This document shows positions 42,970 through 51,526 of a stretch of 64,000 nt of DNA, piece by piece. Both the position numbers and the translations under genes were made by a program. The first letter of the stretch is position 1. Each line of letters starts with the position of its first letter. The DNA is from JADGHX01 sp963837755 (lineage in GTDB: Bacteria > Pseudomonadota > Gammaproteobacteria > Steroidobacterales > Steroidobacteraceae). Where the stretch lies: contig CAWIOP010000005.1 in assembly GCA_963837755.1 (NCBI GenBank), positions 744,001 through 808,000 of the forward strand. Direction: 5' to 3'. Below the pieces are notes generated by a model that saw nothing but the letters and a program-made list of their open reading frames with translations, was not told where the DNA came from and did no database searches.

Positions 42970-45223
42970 AAACGCCGTTAGCCAAATCGTTCTGCCTGTT
43001 CGTGCTGCTGGCGCTCACCGCTTCATGGGCCGCCGCGCAGGATCTGGAGTTTCACCCACCGGCCAGCGCGTCAGACGCTTCCCTGCCCACCGTGATGCGC
43101 GACCTCGCCGTGCGCATTCTGCCCGTGTATCAGGAGAAAGAGCCCGAGCGCTACCTCTCGAATCTCTTTGCGCTTCAGCTCGTCGCGGGCGACCCGTCCT
43201 CGGCGTTTGCCACGCGAAAGTCATTGCGCGAGCGGCGAAGGAACGCGAACGCAGCGCGCGCCGCGGACCGCGCCGTGCTTTACGACATCTATGCGCGCGC
43301 CCGCGCCCTCGAGGCGGAAGACAAAGTTCAGTTTCCGCAGGCGTTCTCCCAGTCTTACCGGGAGACGGTTCCGCGGTTGAATGACCGTGACGCGTACTCC
43401 GTCACGAGATGGTTCGGCACGCCGTTGTCCACCTTGCAGGACACCCTGCAGAAATCATTGGACCAGTGGCGCCCCAAGGGAAGCATTCCGCTGCCGCAGG
43501 CGGTGGATCTCATCTGGACGTATCTGTCCTTCGAGGCCTACCGCAGCTTCAGCGCGCTGGTCGGTGCGCTCGATGCCGAAGAAGATCGCCGCCGCTACAT
43601 CACGGACGAGAACGTGCTCATCAAGACGCCCGACGGCGCCACGCTCTCCGCGCTGCTGGTTCGCCCGAGAAGCGCGACGAAGCCGATACCGACCTTGCTC
43701 GAGTTCTCCATCTACGAGTCGCCGCACTATGCGCGCGAAGTCGCATCGCATGGCTATGTGGCGATGGTGGCGTACGCGCGCGGGGTGGGTGGAAGCAGCG
43801 GCAAGGTCGCACCGTTTCAGAATGACGGTGACGATGCGCGCGCGGTGATCGGCTGGATCGCCAAACAGAAGTGGAGCGATGGCCGCGTGGGAATGTATGG
43901 CGTGGGCTACAGCGGTTTCGCGGCGTGGGCCGCTTCGAAGAAACTGCCACCTGCGCTGAAAGCCATTGCCACGTCTGACGCTACGGCGCCCGGTGTCGAC
44001 GGCCCCATGGCCGGAAACATCTTCCGAAACTCCGCTTACCGCTGGCTCTATCACGTGACTCATGACGAAGGGCCGGAGGAGAAGACCTTTGCGGACGACG
44101 CGCAGTGGCGCGCGTTCAACCTGGCCTGGTACACGAGCGGGCGGCGTTACCGGGAGCTCGCGAGCTCGGCGGGCCGGCATGGCGTGATTTTTCGCGGCTG
44201 GCTCAATCACCCGAGCTACGACGGCTATTGGCAAAAGATGGTGCCGTTCGGGGAGCAGTTCGCGCAAATCGACATCCCCGTGCTCACCACCACCGGCTAC
44301 TACGCAGATGGCGAGCTCGGCGCGCTGTATTACTTCAGCCAGCACTACAAGCACAACCCGAAAGCGAACCACACACTGCTGATCGGGCCCTACGACGACG
44401 GCGTCATTCAGCGCTCAGCAGCGGGTGCGCTGCACGGCTACCAGTTGGACCCGGCTGCGCTCGTCGAGCTTCGCGAGTTGCGCTACCAGTGGTTCAACTA
44501 CGCGCTCAAGGGCGCAAAGCAACCCGCGCTGCTGAAAGACCGCGTCAACTATCAGGTGATGGGGTCGAACGAGTGGCGGCACGCCGCGTCGATCGACGCC
44601 ATGGGGAAGGGCGCGCTGAGGTTCTTCCTGGAGGAGAACCTCACGGGGATCTCAATCGCCTCCTGCAGGCCAAGCCCGCCAAAGCAACGTTCCTGCCGCA
44701 GACGTTCGACCTGGCCGACCGCAGCGACGCGAACTGGGGGCCGCAGCCGGAGATCGTGAGCCGCAGGCTCAAGCCGCCCAACGGCGAGATCTTCGTGAGC
44801 GAGCCGCTGCAGGCGGCTACGGAGGTGAGTGGACTCCTTGCGGGCCGTCTGGATTTCACCGTGAACAAGGTGGACATGGACTTGAACGTTTCCCTGTATG
44901 AGCTGCTGCCGGGCGGGGAGTACGTGAGGCTGTGCGAGCCATATGAGTTCCGCGCCAGCTATGCGCGGGATCGCGTGCGTCGCCACCTGTTCAGCGCGGG
45001 CGTGCGCCAGCAGCTCGCGTTCAAGAGCGAGCGGTTGACGAGCCGCAACCTGCAGGCGGGCAGCCGGGTTGTGCTCGTGTTGGGCATCAACAAGCGGGCG
45101 GACCGGCAGATCAACTACGGCACCGGGGACGACGTGAGCGAAGAGTCGCTGGACGACGCGGCGGTGCCGCTGCGCATTCGCTGGTACAACAGCAGCTATA
45201 TCGACGTTCCGGTGCGGCGGTGA
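42966..45223 (+). pseudogene. CocE/NonD-type (X-Pro dipeptidyl-peptidase-like) hydrolase, frameshifted
   Basis: Overlaps the ABC transporter stop and has a signal peptide (SFCLFVLLALTASWAAAQ). Frame 1 covers the helical N-domain and the alpha/beta hydrolase core, with the nucleophile Ser316 in GVGYSGFAAW. At the GGGG run 44645-44648 the frame is lost. Adding one G restores FLEENLTG-DLNRLLQAKP and leads into the second frame, which encodes the C-terminal jelly-roll domain to 45223 (RWYNSSYIDVPVRR). So one base has been lost, by mutation or sequencing error. The usual catalytic His position after LIGPYD reads Asp (PYDDG), a second possible defect. If intact it would be about 750 residues and secreted. 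Confidence 0.85.
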
Positions 45224-45289
45224 CGTCGCGGCGATTGTCCGCGCCACACCGCCAAAGCCGTGACGACCCGCGCTGAGCCGGGAGCTGCC

Positions 45290-46328
45290 TCAGCCGCCAG
45301 CCGTGATGACGTGCGGCCGCTCCTCGCGACCATCCGCGTGACGCGCGAATCGAAGCTCGGTGCGCGGATGCACCGGCGCGTTCGAGTTCCACGGCCATTT
45401 CCCGAACTGCGTGCGGCGATAATCCGCGAAGGCCTGCTGGATCTGTTCCTGCGTGTTCATGACGAACGGCCCGTATTGCGCGACGGGCTCGCCGATGGGC
45501 CGCCCCTGCAATAGCAGCATTTCGCCTTCACTTGCGCCGTTTTCAAGCAAGACGCTTTGGTCGGCATGCAGCTCAATGGCGGACGACGGCCGCGCCGACT
45601 CGCCACCGACGCGCAGTGAATCGCCGCTGAAGAAGTACAGCGCGCGATTCGACCCCGCGCGCGCGGGCGGCAGAGTCCAGTTGGCGTGCGCGGCCATCTT
45701 GATGGTCCAGATGGCAACGTCCGCGTCGGCACGTGACGCCCAGGAGTGTGGTGGTGGCGCAGGGGCTTTCAACTCGCCGAGATCGCCCGCAACGAGCGTG
45801 ACCTCTGTCGCGCGGCCCGCAGCGTCGTTTGTCACGAGTTTCGGAATGTCGCCGGCCCAGAACATGGAGAAATGGGGTGCGCTGAGCTTGTTCGCGGCTG
45901 GCAGGTTCAGCCAGAATCTGAAACAACTCGAGGGGATTGGGCTCGTCACGATGGACGAGCGGAAACATCTCGCTGTGCTCGATGCCACCGCCCGCGGTGA
46001 GCCACTGAACGTCGCCGTGACCGAAGCGCGCGGTGGCGCCAAGAGAATCCGAGTGATCGATGAACCCGCGACGGACCAGCGTGACCGTCTCGAACCCCCG
46101 GTGCGGATGGCGCGGGAAGCCGGGCACCACATCGCCGTGGTACATGCGCCAACCGTCTTTACCCTCGAAATCCTGGCCGATGTTGCGGCCGGCAAGCGAT
46201 GCCGCGGGGCCCATGCGCTCGTTGCCGGCGGGGTAGGCGTCCTGGTGGTAGACGCAGAACAGGAAGGGGTCGGCGGTTTCCCAGGGGGAGCCCAGGGGGC
46301 GGATTCGTTTGACGGGGGTGGTGGTCAT
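45290..46328 (-). pseudogene. Pirin, frameshifted
   Basis: The N-terminal cupin is encoded from ATG 46328 (DPFLFCVYHQDAYPAGN, with metal ligands in RHPHRGFET and GGGIEHSE) and reads to ELFQI. The C-terminal half is in the next frame (LNLPAANKLSAPHFSMFW through FGKWPWN). The break is at 45911-45917; removing one base in CCAGAAT gives ELFQIWLNLPAANK, the sequence expected for pirins. A single inserted base is therefore the likely cause. Pirins are nuclear/cytosolic cupins with quercetinase or regulatory roles. It lies convergent to the also-frameshifted hydrolase. Confidence 0.87.
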
Positions 46329-46478
46329 GGGGTGCGTGGCTCCTCGCGGCGCAGTTTAGACGCTTGTCCGGGCATTGCCTTCAATAGCGCCCACGAGCGC
46401 CTGAATGCTAATTGCGATCAGGTACTTACATAACCTATAGTCATTGACCTGAGTGATCGGACCATCGGGATTTGTATC

Positions 46479-46682
46479 ATGCGTGCGCTGAATCGACGTC
46501 GGGTCGCTCTCCACCGCTCACATGCCGAAGCCGACGACGGCGGCTACATGCCTGGGACGCCCGAAGAGCGTTTTTTGGAAGTGTGGGAGCTGACTCGGGA
46601 AGTCTGGGCTTTTTTCCAGGAAACAGATGCTGAACAGCGACTACAAAGAGATGTTGCAGTGCTTGTTAGAGGAAAAAGTTAG
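46479..46682 (+). CDS. Small protein of a toxin-antitoxin-like pair
   Basis: 67 residues from ATG 46479: RALNRRRVALHRSHAEADDG, then YMPGTPEERFLEVWELTREV and a short tail DAEQRLQRDVAVLVR. This belongs to a widespread family of small proteins encoded directly upstream of nucleotidyltransferase-like genes. Here the downstream partner is truncated, overlapping this gene by 56 bases. The role (antitoxin or accessory) is not known to me with certainty. Intact-looking but functionally orphaned. Confidence 0.6.
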   Translation: MRALNRRRVALHRSHAEADDGGYMPGTPEERFLEVWELTREVWAFFQETDAEQRLQRDVAVLVRGKS

Positions 46683-46704
46683 ATTTCTCCTCGTAGGTGC
46701 TTAG
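46627..46704 (+). pseudogene. 5' stub of a nucleotidyltransferase-like gene
   Basis: Only 25 codons remain: MLNSDYKEMLQCLLEEKVRF then LLVGA and TAG. That is the exact N-terminal signature of DUF6036/AbiEii-type nucleotidyltransferases, which continue LVVGG-YAVA... The stop follows at the point where the nucleotide-binding GG motif would begin. The rest of the gene is absent; the sequence afterwards is unrelated. Confidence 0.7.
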
Positions 46705-46925
46705 GCACCAGGCAGGTCGCTCGTGACGTCGTACGAGCGATAGTCCACTGGAGCCTGACGAAGCCCCGCGCCGATTGGCGACTATCGCGGCCGCGCTGCT
46801 CGCGTCGGCCACCTCTAGCTAGAATCGAGGCTTCCGAGATCGGCAATCGTCCGATTTGCGGAGGGCTGGGCTGGAGATCGACTCAACGCAGCAGAGATCG
46901 CCGCTATCGCAGGTCGGATGGACCA
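46705..46925. other. Noncoding remnant sequence
   Basis: No gene. The stretch CGATTGGCGACTATCGCGGCCGC near 46778 is similar to a segment near 47560 within the periodic block, so the periodic sequence family also occurs on this side of the higA gene. Confidence 0.4.
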
Positions 46926-47201
46926 TCATGCCGCCTTCCTGAGCCTCACAGACACCTTCAGCCCCGCAAGCGACGCGAGATCGAATAACGCATCCAGGCT
47001 GAACTTGTCGATCTTCCCGCGCAGCAGGTCGTTCAGGCGCGGTTGGCTGATGCCCAGCTTCGACGCGGCCGCCTGCTGGGAGAGCCTCCAGCCACGCACT
47101 ACTTTCTGCACCGTCATCATGATCGTGGCGCGCGCCTCCATGCTTGCTGCCGCCGCCGGGGAGTCCTCGATCGCATCCCACACGTTGTCGTAGGCTTTCA
47201 T
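46926..47201 (-). CDS. higA: HigA-like XRE antitoxin (orphaned)
   Basis: 91 residues from ATG 47201, AGAGGA ribosome site upstream. It begins KAYDNVWDAIEDSPAAAASM, as in HigA antitoxins of the HTH_37 type, followed by an XRE HTH (about 40-75): LSQQAAASKLGISQPRLNDLLRGK and KFSLDALFDLA. In intact loci it is preceded by a Gp49-like HigB toxin gene. Here only a stub of that toxin remains. The antitoxin may still be expressed and bind its operator, giving possible anti-addiction against related systems. Confidence 0.87.
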   Translation of the reverse strand: MKAYDNVWDAIEDSPAAAASMEARATIMMTVQKVVRGWRLSQQAAASKLGISQPRLNDLLRGKIDKFSLDALFDLASLAGLKVSVRLRKAA

Positions 47202-47285
47202 TTCTACGTCCTCTGATCGCGCCCCGTCCGGGAACGCGCAAGTTCGCGACTGTCGAGCCCACGAGCCGGATCGGTTTTGGTGTTC
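47202..47285 (-). pseudogene. HigB (Gp49-like) toxin remnant
   Basis: On the minus strand upstream of higA, one frame reads PKPIRLVGSTVANLR and the adjacent frame continues AFPDGARSED-VE into the higA start. Joined, this is the N-terminus of a Gp49-like toxin (KPI-R-VGS...LRAFP-ARSE). Two bases appear missing at LR/AF, and the whole toxin middle and C-terminus are deleted, with the remnant fused straight to the last toxin codons before higA. Confidence 0.65.
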
Positions 47286-47452
47286 GTCGGAGGATATCCG
47301 AATCGATATAACAATGCGAGATGTCCGTCGTAGTTTCGGTAAGGTTGACTGACGCGCAGCGTCGATCCTCCTTTGACACGACCGTGACGTCATGACCGGC
47401 GCACGCTGACGCCGGGCTGCTCGATTGTGGCGTCGTACAAGCGATGGTCGGC

Positions 47453-48074
47453 CGCGCGCTCGTCGCTGGGCGCGTTCACTTGCTGAGCCGCGCGCGCTTG
47501 CATGTGACCGTGGCGGAGCAACATGCGAGTGGCGGCCTGAGTCTGGAGGCACTCCCGCGCAGATTGGCGACCTTCGCCGCTGCGCTGGTGACGCGTACTG
47601 CGATGCTGGTGCCGCGAATCGCGATTCTCGCGTCAGGTATCGCGATTCTGGCGACTGGTTGCACGGTTCTGGGGCAAACTGATTTCTTCGCCGAAGCAAG
47701 CGCTTGCAGGCGAAAATCGGCCGCCGCGGAAACGTGTTCCAAGTCAGGTCGACAGACCTGCAACTCTGGTCGCCGGAGTTGCAACGCCGGTCACCGGAAT
47801 CGCGACTCTGGTTGATGGAGTCACGACTCTCGTCGCTTGCGCGGCCGCGCTCCTCATCTCGTCGGCGGCGTTCGTCATTTCGCCAGCCACGCTGGTCGCA
47901 GGCGCGCGCGAGTTGATCGCATCCGCGGCGAGGTTGCTCGCCACTCCGCCGGCATTGGTCACTTACGCGGATGTGTTGCTCGCGTCTCCCGCGACGCTGC
48001 TCGCCTGCGGCATCGAGTTGCTCATCGAGCTCGCCACATTAGTCAGCACGCCGGCGCCACTCGCGACTGAAACC
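47453..48074 (+). repeat. Degenerate 21-nt (seven-codon) periodic region
   Basis: Two in-phase blocks of a 21-base unit. Block 1, 47453-47683, has 11 units in one frame; block 2, 47760-48074, has 15 consecutive units in another frame, offset by 76 bases of nonperiodic sequence. Translated units of block 2 read ATLVAGV, ATPVTGI, ATLVDGV, TTLVACA and so on, with Leu at position 3 and Val/Leu at position 4 nearly constant. Third codon positions are G/C-rich in this frame. No start codon with a ribosome site precedes it. It could be a decayed hydrophobic heptad-repeat gene or expanded noncoding repeat. Confidence 0.75.
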
Positions 48075-48239
48075 ACGATGTTCGCGATGCAGCGATGCGC
48101 CGAAGATGCACAGCACATGAAAACTCCATTCAGCCGCCGTTCACCATGCAAGGCGCACTCTATGGCCCGTGAGGAGCAGGACTTTGCCTGTGAAAGCATT
48201 CTCGACCCAAACAGTGCAATCCACATGAAAGGAACTTGT

Positions 48240-48614
48240 ATGGCCTCTCCAAAAGACATTTTGACCCGCGTCCTGGCGGTGACGACGGCCTGGGCAAATT
48301 TGCGCCCGGCAAAATCCTTCTCGGGCCAAACGCTGGACCAGTTCAGGGAAACCGTGAAGCCGAGCCTCGATGTTCGGGCGGAAATCACGGACCTCGAAGG
48401 CCGGTTGCAGGCGGCCGTCCTGCGGCGCGACGCGCTGGACGCCGTCTCGATGGCAACGGTCAACAGCATCGTCCACGGCGTGAAAGGCGACATGGAAGAA
48501 GGTGAGGACGGCGAGCTGTATGCCGCGATGGGCTTTGTGCGCAAGAGCCTCCGCAGCAGCGGGCTGATGCGCCGACAGCCGAAAGACCAAGTGAAATCCA
48601 ACGGCGCGGCTTGA
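48240..48614 (+). CDS. Conserved hypothetical protein
   Basis: 124 residues from ATG 48240, preceded by AAAGGA. Recognisable pattern: a helix with TTAWANLRPAKSFSGQTLDQF, then VKPSLDVRAEITDLEGRL, a heptad stretch RRDALDAVSMATVNSIVHGV and a C-terminal DGELYAAMGFVRKSLRSSGL. Proteins with this arrangement occur in many environmental bacteria without known function. The longer open frame upstream runs through the 21-nt repeat and is probably not part of the gene. A perfect 29-bp inverted repeat terminator follows three bases after the stop. Confidence 0.72.
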   Translation: MASPKDILTRVLAVTTAWANLRPAKSFSGQTLDQFRETVKPSLDVRAEITDLEGRLQAAVLRRDALDAVSMATVNSIVHGVKGDMEEGEDGELYAAMGFVRKSLRSSGLMRRQPKDQVKSNGAA

Positions 48615-48616
48615 AC

Positions 48617-48682
48617 TTCGCGCAGACACCAAAAAACCCCGCCACGCTGGAAGGTGGCGGGGTTTTTTGGTGTCTGCGCGAA
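48617..48682. terminator. Perfect 29-bp inverted repeat (bidirectional terminator)
   Basis: Arms 48617-48645 and 48654-48682 are exact reverse complements around an 8-base loop. Each arm contains CCCCGCCAC / GTGGCGGGG next to an A6 or T6 tract, so it has a T-run for transcripts in either direction. It separates the gene ending at 48614 from the minus-strand operon ending at 48783. Confidence 0.93.
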
Positions 48683-48782
48683 TCGTGGTGCTGCGGCGCG
48701 CAGCGGTGACGGCCGCGGAAACGCGCCCTTGCTGGTGCCGGGTACATCAGCAAGGGCGGCGTGGCGTCACCAGGTGACGCGA

Positions 48783-49034
48783 TCAGTGGCTCGTTCCATT
48801 CAGCCGGCCGAACGCGGAAAGCAGCGCTTTCACGTTCTCGGCTTCTGCGACGAGGTTCGGCTCCGTCTTCTGTTGGGCGGTGACTTTGCCAACGGCTGTG
48901 TCGTGCGCCGCGTGGCTCTCGAAGTACTCAAGCACGCGGATGGACACATCCAGCAGCGAGCGGGCGTGCCTCATGCCGGGCAACAGCATGGCGGCGGTGG
49001 CCTGGAGGGTTGGAATGGATTCCTTCGCCATCAT
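48783..49034 (-). CDS. Small helical hypothetical protein (operon gene 2)
   Basis: 83 residues if the first of two adjacent ATGs (49034) is used; the second gives better spacing from GGAGG. The protein is predicted all helical (ESIPTLQATAAMLLPGMRHA, LLDVSIRVLEYFESHAAHD). I do not recognise it. It overlaps the upstream gene by four bases, so the two are translationally coupled. It converges on the long inverted-repeat terminator. Confidence 0.6.
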   Translation of the reverse strand: MMAKESIPTLQATAAMLLPGMRHARSLLDVSIRVLEYFESHAAHDTAVGKVTAQQKTEPNLVAEAENVKALLSAFGRLNGTSH

Positions 49035-49321
49035 GCTGCCTCCTTTGCGCGCTGGGCGGCCAGCGATTCCAGCAGCGCTTCGAGGTCTTCGATTTCCAGA
49101 TCCAGCGGGGCGCTGGCCTGGTGATGAAGCAGCGAGGCGATGTCGGCGTCGAGGTCCGCGCCTTGCGCCTTGAGCGCGAGAACGGAAACGCTGATGACGG
49201 GGATGATGAGCTTCAGCCGCTGCACATGTGTGCGCAGGCGGTGGGGGAGTTGCTCATCCAGGGTTGGGTGGAGGGGTGGTACTGTACGCGCGGGAGTGCC
49301 GCTTTCGATTGTCTGGAACAT
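49031..49321 (-). CDS. Small helical hypothetical protein (operon gene 1)
   Basis: 96 residues. Begins MFQTIESGTPARTVPPLHPT; a central hydrophobic-ish segment LIIPVISVSVLALKAQG and an acidic C-terminus DLEIEDLEALLESLAAQRA. No known family. A near-perfect 13-bp hairpin (49354-49386) lies just upstream of its start. Together with the next gene it forms a two-gene unit of unknown role. Confidence 0.6.
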   Translation of the reverse strand: MFQTIESGTPARTVPPLHPTLDEQLPHRLRTHVQRLKLIIPVISVSVLALKAQGADLDADIASLLHHQASAPLDLEIEDLEALLESLAAQRAKEAA

Positions 49322-49887
49322 AGGCGCCTACCTTTCCCGTGGGCGTTTGTGAGGCGCGCGGCGGTGCTAGATACACCGTCGCGCGCCGCTTGATTGGGGG
49401 CTACGGGGGAACTTTAAGCGTCGGAGTGCGGAATGTCTGCCTCTGAAAATGGTGATTTGCACCGGTAATGCAGGTGGTGTCGCTGAGATAGTTGTGCAGG
49501 GGCAGGACGACACCGCTGCCGGCTCGACGCGGATCAGGGTGGCTGGTGCGAGCTCGCGTCGCAATTTAAGTGGGCGAACTTGACCGGCAGCATTCGACCC
49601 AGAGCCGCCCTTCGCTTTGCTCCAAAGCAGTAATCCGAGAGGAAAAAGCGGACATTGATCGTGCACGCCGAGCACGGAATGGGCGGCGGAATCCCGGACC
49701 GCCTTCTTATGTGAACCCCACCCAAAGGACGCCGCCGAGGATCGACATCCATTCCTGCGCCGTAAGCCCTTTCACGCTTGTTATACTGACAGCGGAACAG
49801 AGGATGGCGTACTTCCAATGGTTTACGCGCCACTCGGGGCTGTCAGTACTAAAAAAATGTCCGGACTCCGGCGTCGTTCCATTACTT
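49322..49887. other. Region between operon and cassette cluster
   Basis: No confident gene. Features: an imperfect 13-bp hairpin at 49354-49386; a 10-bp perfect inverted repeat TACTGACAGC (49784-49793) and GCTGTCAGTA (49839-49848), then AAAAAAA. Base composition is lower in GC than the preceding 49 kb. This is where an integron attI and integrase gene would be expected; neither is recognisable. Confidence 0.5.
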
Positions 49888-49927
49888 GTTAGGTGTTGGC
49901 GTGCCAAAAGTATGGGTGGTGGTCACC

Positions 49928-50170
49928 ATGAGAATGGTGGCGCTGGCGATAGGCTTCGTAGCCGTCGGTTCGCTCCAGGCGTGTAGCCAATCTGCCGATG
50001 AGAGATACGATGTTGGCTACGACGACGGCTTCGCCGTCGGCTACAACACGACGTGCAAGATTCGAGCAACCCTCATAGACGGTGATTGGGAGAACGAGGC
50101 GTATTCGCGCGGGTACAGGGAGGGATATTCTGAGGGCGAGCGTGAGTGTAAGACCAAGGGCACGGACTAG
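49928..50170 (+). CDS. Cassette 1: small lipoprotein
   Basis: 80 residues from ATG 49928. Signal helix MVALAIGFVAVGSL then LQAC lipobox-like Cys. The mature part has tandem GYDDGFAVGY and SRGYREGYSEG motifs, a repeated YxxGYxxG pattern. No family known to me. The start is 34 bases after the GTTAGGT core, as expected for a cassette gene. Confidence 0.65.
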   Translation: MRMVALAIGFVAVGSLQACSQSADERYDVGYDDGFAVGYNTTCKIRATLIDGDWENEAYSRGYREGYSEGERECKTKGTD

Positions 50171-50216
50171 ACTGCAAGGCGTCACGCCTCATCTTTCGCT
50201 CGGTGACGACCCCGAT

Positions 50217-50304
50217 GCCTAACATCTCGCTGGAGCGCAGCCGTGAACGATAAAGTGCCTTGTCATAGCGCCTGCGCGCGGCGCGCTCAGCTCAGCCGTT
50301 AGCC
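50217..50304 (+). other. attC site 1
   Basis: GCCTAAC at 50217 and GTTAGCC at 50298, 88 bases. L boxes GCTGGAGC and GCTCAGC pair. Contains GTGAACGATAAAG also found in site 4. Confidence 0.8.
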
Positions 50305-50307
50305 GGC

Positions 50308-50718
50308 ATGACGCGACAGCTCCTCTCAGCGGCAGTAGAAGCGGCGGTGCGTACATCCCTCGCGCGCAGCTGGTCGGAACGAACGAGTGTTTGCTTCAAT
50401 CCGAGCATTGCGCCACTTTCCTATGGACAGTGTGCGCCAACAGCCATAGTCGTCTTTGAGCGGTTTGGTGGCGAGATTCTCAGGACCGAAGTGCGCAGGT
50501 ACGACGGGCACGTCATTCGCCACTTCTACAACAGGATCGACGGACGCCGGTATGATTTCACCGCCGACCAGTTCGAGATACCGGACTACTGGCATGAACT
50601 CAACTACAAGGACTTTCCCTCTAGCGTCGAGGAAGCAATGACCGAGACTCTTCCTGGACAAGTTGAAGCGATGCGTGAGGCGTTTCGTGGAGAAATGGAC
50701 TCCGCAAATGCCGGCTAA
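50308..50718 (+). CDS. Cassette 2: YunG-like protein
   Basis: 136 residues starting four bases after the attC right end. Family pattern: SYGQCAPTAIVV near residue 38, FGGEILRTEV, HFYNRIDGRRYDFTADQF near 90. This matches YunG-type small proteins, which occur in Bacillus and as mobile-cassette genes; the QC/N/D arrangement resembles a papain-like or transglutaminase-like core, but the activity is not established. The frame is intact, and its stop lies inside the next attC. Confidence 0.78.
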   Translation: MTRQLLSAAVEAAVRTSLARSWSERTSVCFNPSIAPLSYGQCAPTAIVVFERFGGEILRTEVRRYDGHVIRHFYNRIDGRRYDFTADQFEIPDYWHELNYKDFPSSVEEAMTETLPGQVEAMREAFRGEMDSANAG

Positions 50719-50789
50719 CAATCTGTTGCGGCGGCCCGGGAACCATAAAGTGCTGGCGCGCGGCCGGCCGCTGAACGAGGCCGTTAGGC
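50713..50789 (+). other. attC site 2
   Basis: GGCTAAC at 50713 and GTTAGGC at 50783, 77 bases; the left end is complementary to the GTTAGCC end of site 1. Confidence 0.82.
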
Positions 50790-50797
50790 CTCACAGT

Positions 50798-51139
50798 ATG
50801 CAGCGCACCTTCATGCGTACTTTCGGTAGCGTCCTGGCAGCGATCGTCATCGCTGCGTGTTCTGATTCCTCATCACCTGAACGGTCGGTGGGTACCGGTT
50901 ACGTTGTGAAGTGCACCGAGCCGTTACCGGAGTTCACTCTTGGCCCCGCTTCGAAGCCGACGCAAGCACAGGAAACAGCTCTGTGCGCTTGCATCTGGGC
51001 GCGTCTTGGTAGCTGGGAGCGGAGAACTTCGGGGCAGATTGCGCGAGGCAAAGAATCCGAAGCCTCAGCGCCGAATCTGAGGGCCTTTCCAGCGCGATTC
51101 GGGAGTGCCGTCGAAGAGTGCGGGGGAATGAAGCTGTGA
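50798..51139 (+). CDS. Cassette 3: lipoprotein
   Basis: 113 residues from ATG 50798, eight bases after the attC. Signal with lipobox (GSVLAAIVIAAC). Mature part has a Cys pair (ALCACIWARLGSWERR) and ends VEECGGMKL. Proteins of this short C-x-C lipoprotein type are common as unassigned integron cassettes. Function unknown. The upstream extension of the open frame overlaps cassette 2 and is not part of it. Confidence 0.68.
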   Translation: MQRTFMRTFGSVLAAIVIAACSDSSSPERSVGTGYVVKCTEPLPEFTLGPASKPTQAQETALCACIWARLGSWERRTSGQIARGKESEASAPNLRAFPARFGSAVEECGGMKL

Positions 51140-51153
51140 GCGCCTGCCAGCGG

Positions 51154-51250
51154 GCCTAACACCGCCGCTGAACCGTGGCGTCAAGCGGCAGTCCACGTCG
51201 TCGCCCGCTCGCCGCGTTGCGCTCAGACTTCCGTCGCAGTAACCACCGTA
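51154..51250 (+). other. attC site 3 (right end degenerate)
   Basis: GCCTAAC at 51154 follows cassette 3 by 14 bases. No clear GTTRRRY is found before the next gene at 51258, so the right boundary is approximate. Confidence 0.5.
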
Positions 51251-51257
51251 TTTGACA

Positions 51258-51512
51258 ATGGACTTCATAGCCAACGCCATCGGTCGCATCCTGTTCGGCC
51301 TCGCGCTCGTCCTTTTCGTGGCAGCGGCGGTCTGGGTGCTTTACCGTCTACTTCCGAACGGCCGCATAAAGGTGTTCTTGTTCAAAGTCAGAGGGACCCG
51401 CGGCAGCTACGAGAGTAGGAAGGACAAAGTGACCTCGAGACTCGTCGTTATTGCACTGTTTCTCGGATTAGCATTGCTCTACACGTGGCTGATGATTCGC
51501 GACTCTGCCTAA
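51258..51512 (+). CDS. Cassette 4: two-helix membrane protein
   Basis: 84 residues from ATG 51258. Two membrane helices (IGRILFGLALVLFVAAAVWV and RLVVIALFLGLALLYTWL) flank a basic loop with RGTRGSYESRKDK. No known family. Intact frame. Confidence 0.6.
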   Translation: MDFIANAIGRILFGLALVLFVAAAVWVLYRLLPNGRIKVFLFKVRGTRGSYESRKDKVTSRLVVIALFLGLALLYTWLMIRDSA

Positions 51513-51526
51513 GGTCATGGGAAGCC

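Noticed and set aside
46926..47699. 257-codon minus-strand gene extending higA upstream
   Set aside because: The conserved HigA start and ribosome site are at 47201; the extension is toxin remnant and noncoding sequence.
47913..48614. 233-codon gene covering repeat and hypothetical protein
   Set aside because: Ribosome site and conserved part start at 48240; the repeat is in frame by chance or decay.
49792..49894. A complete attC at the left edge of the cluster
   Set aside because: Right core GTTAGGT is good but no RYYYAAC partner is found; only GCGGAAC with two mismatches. Left as a core only.
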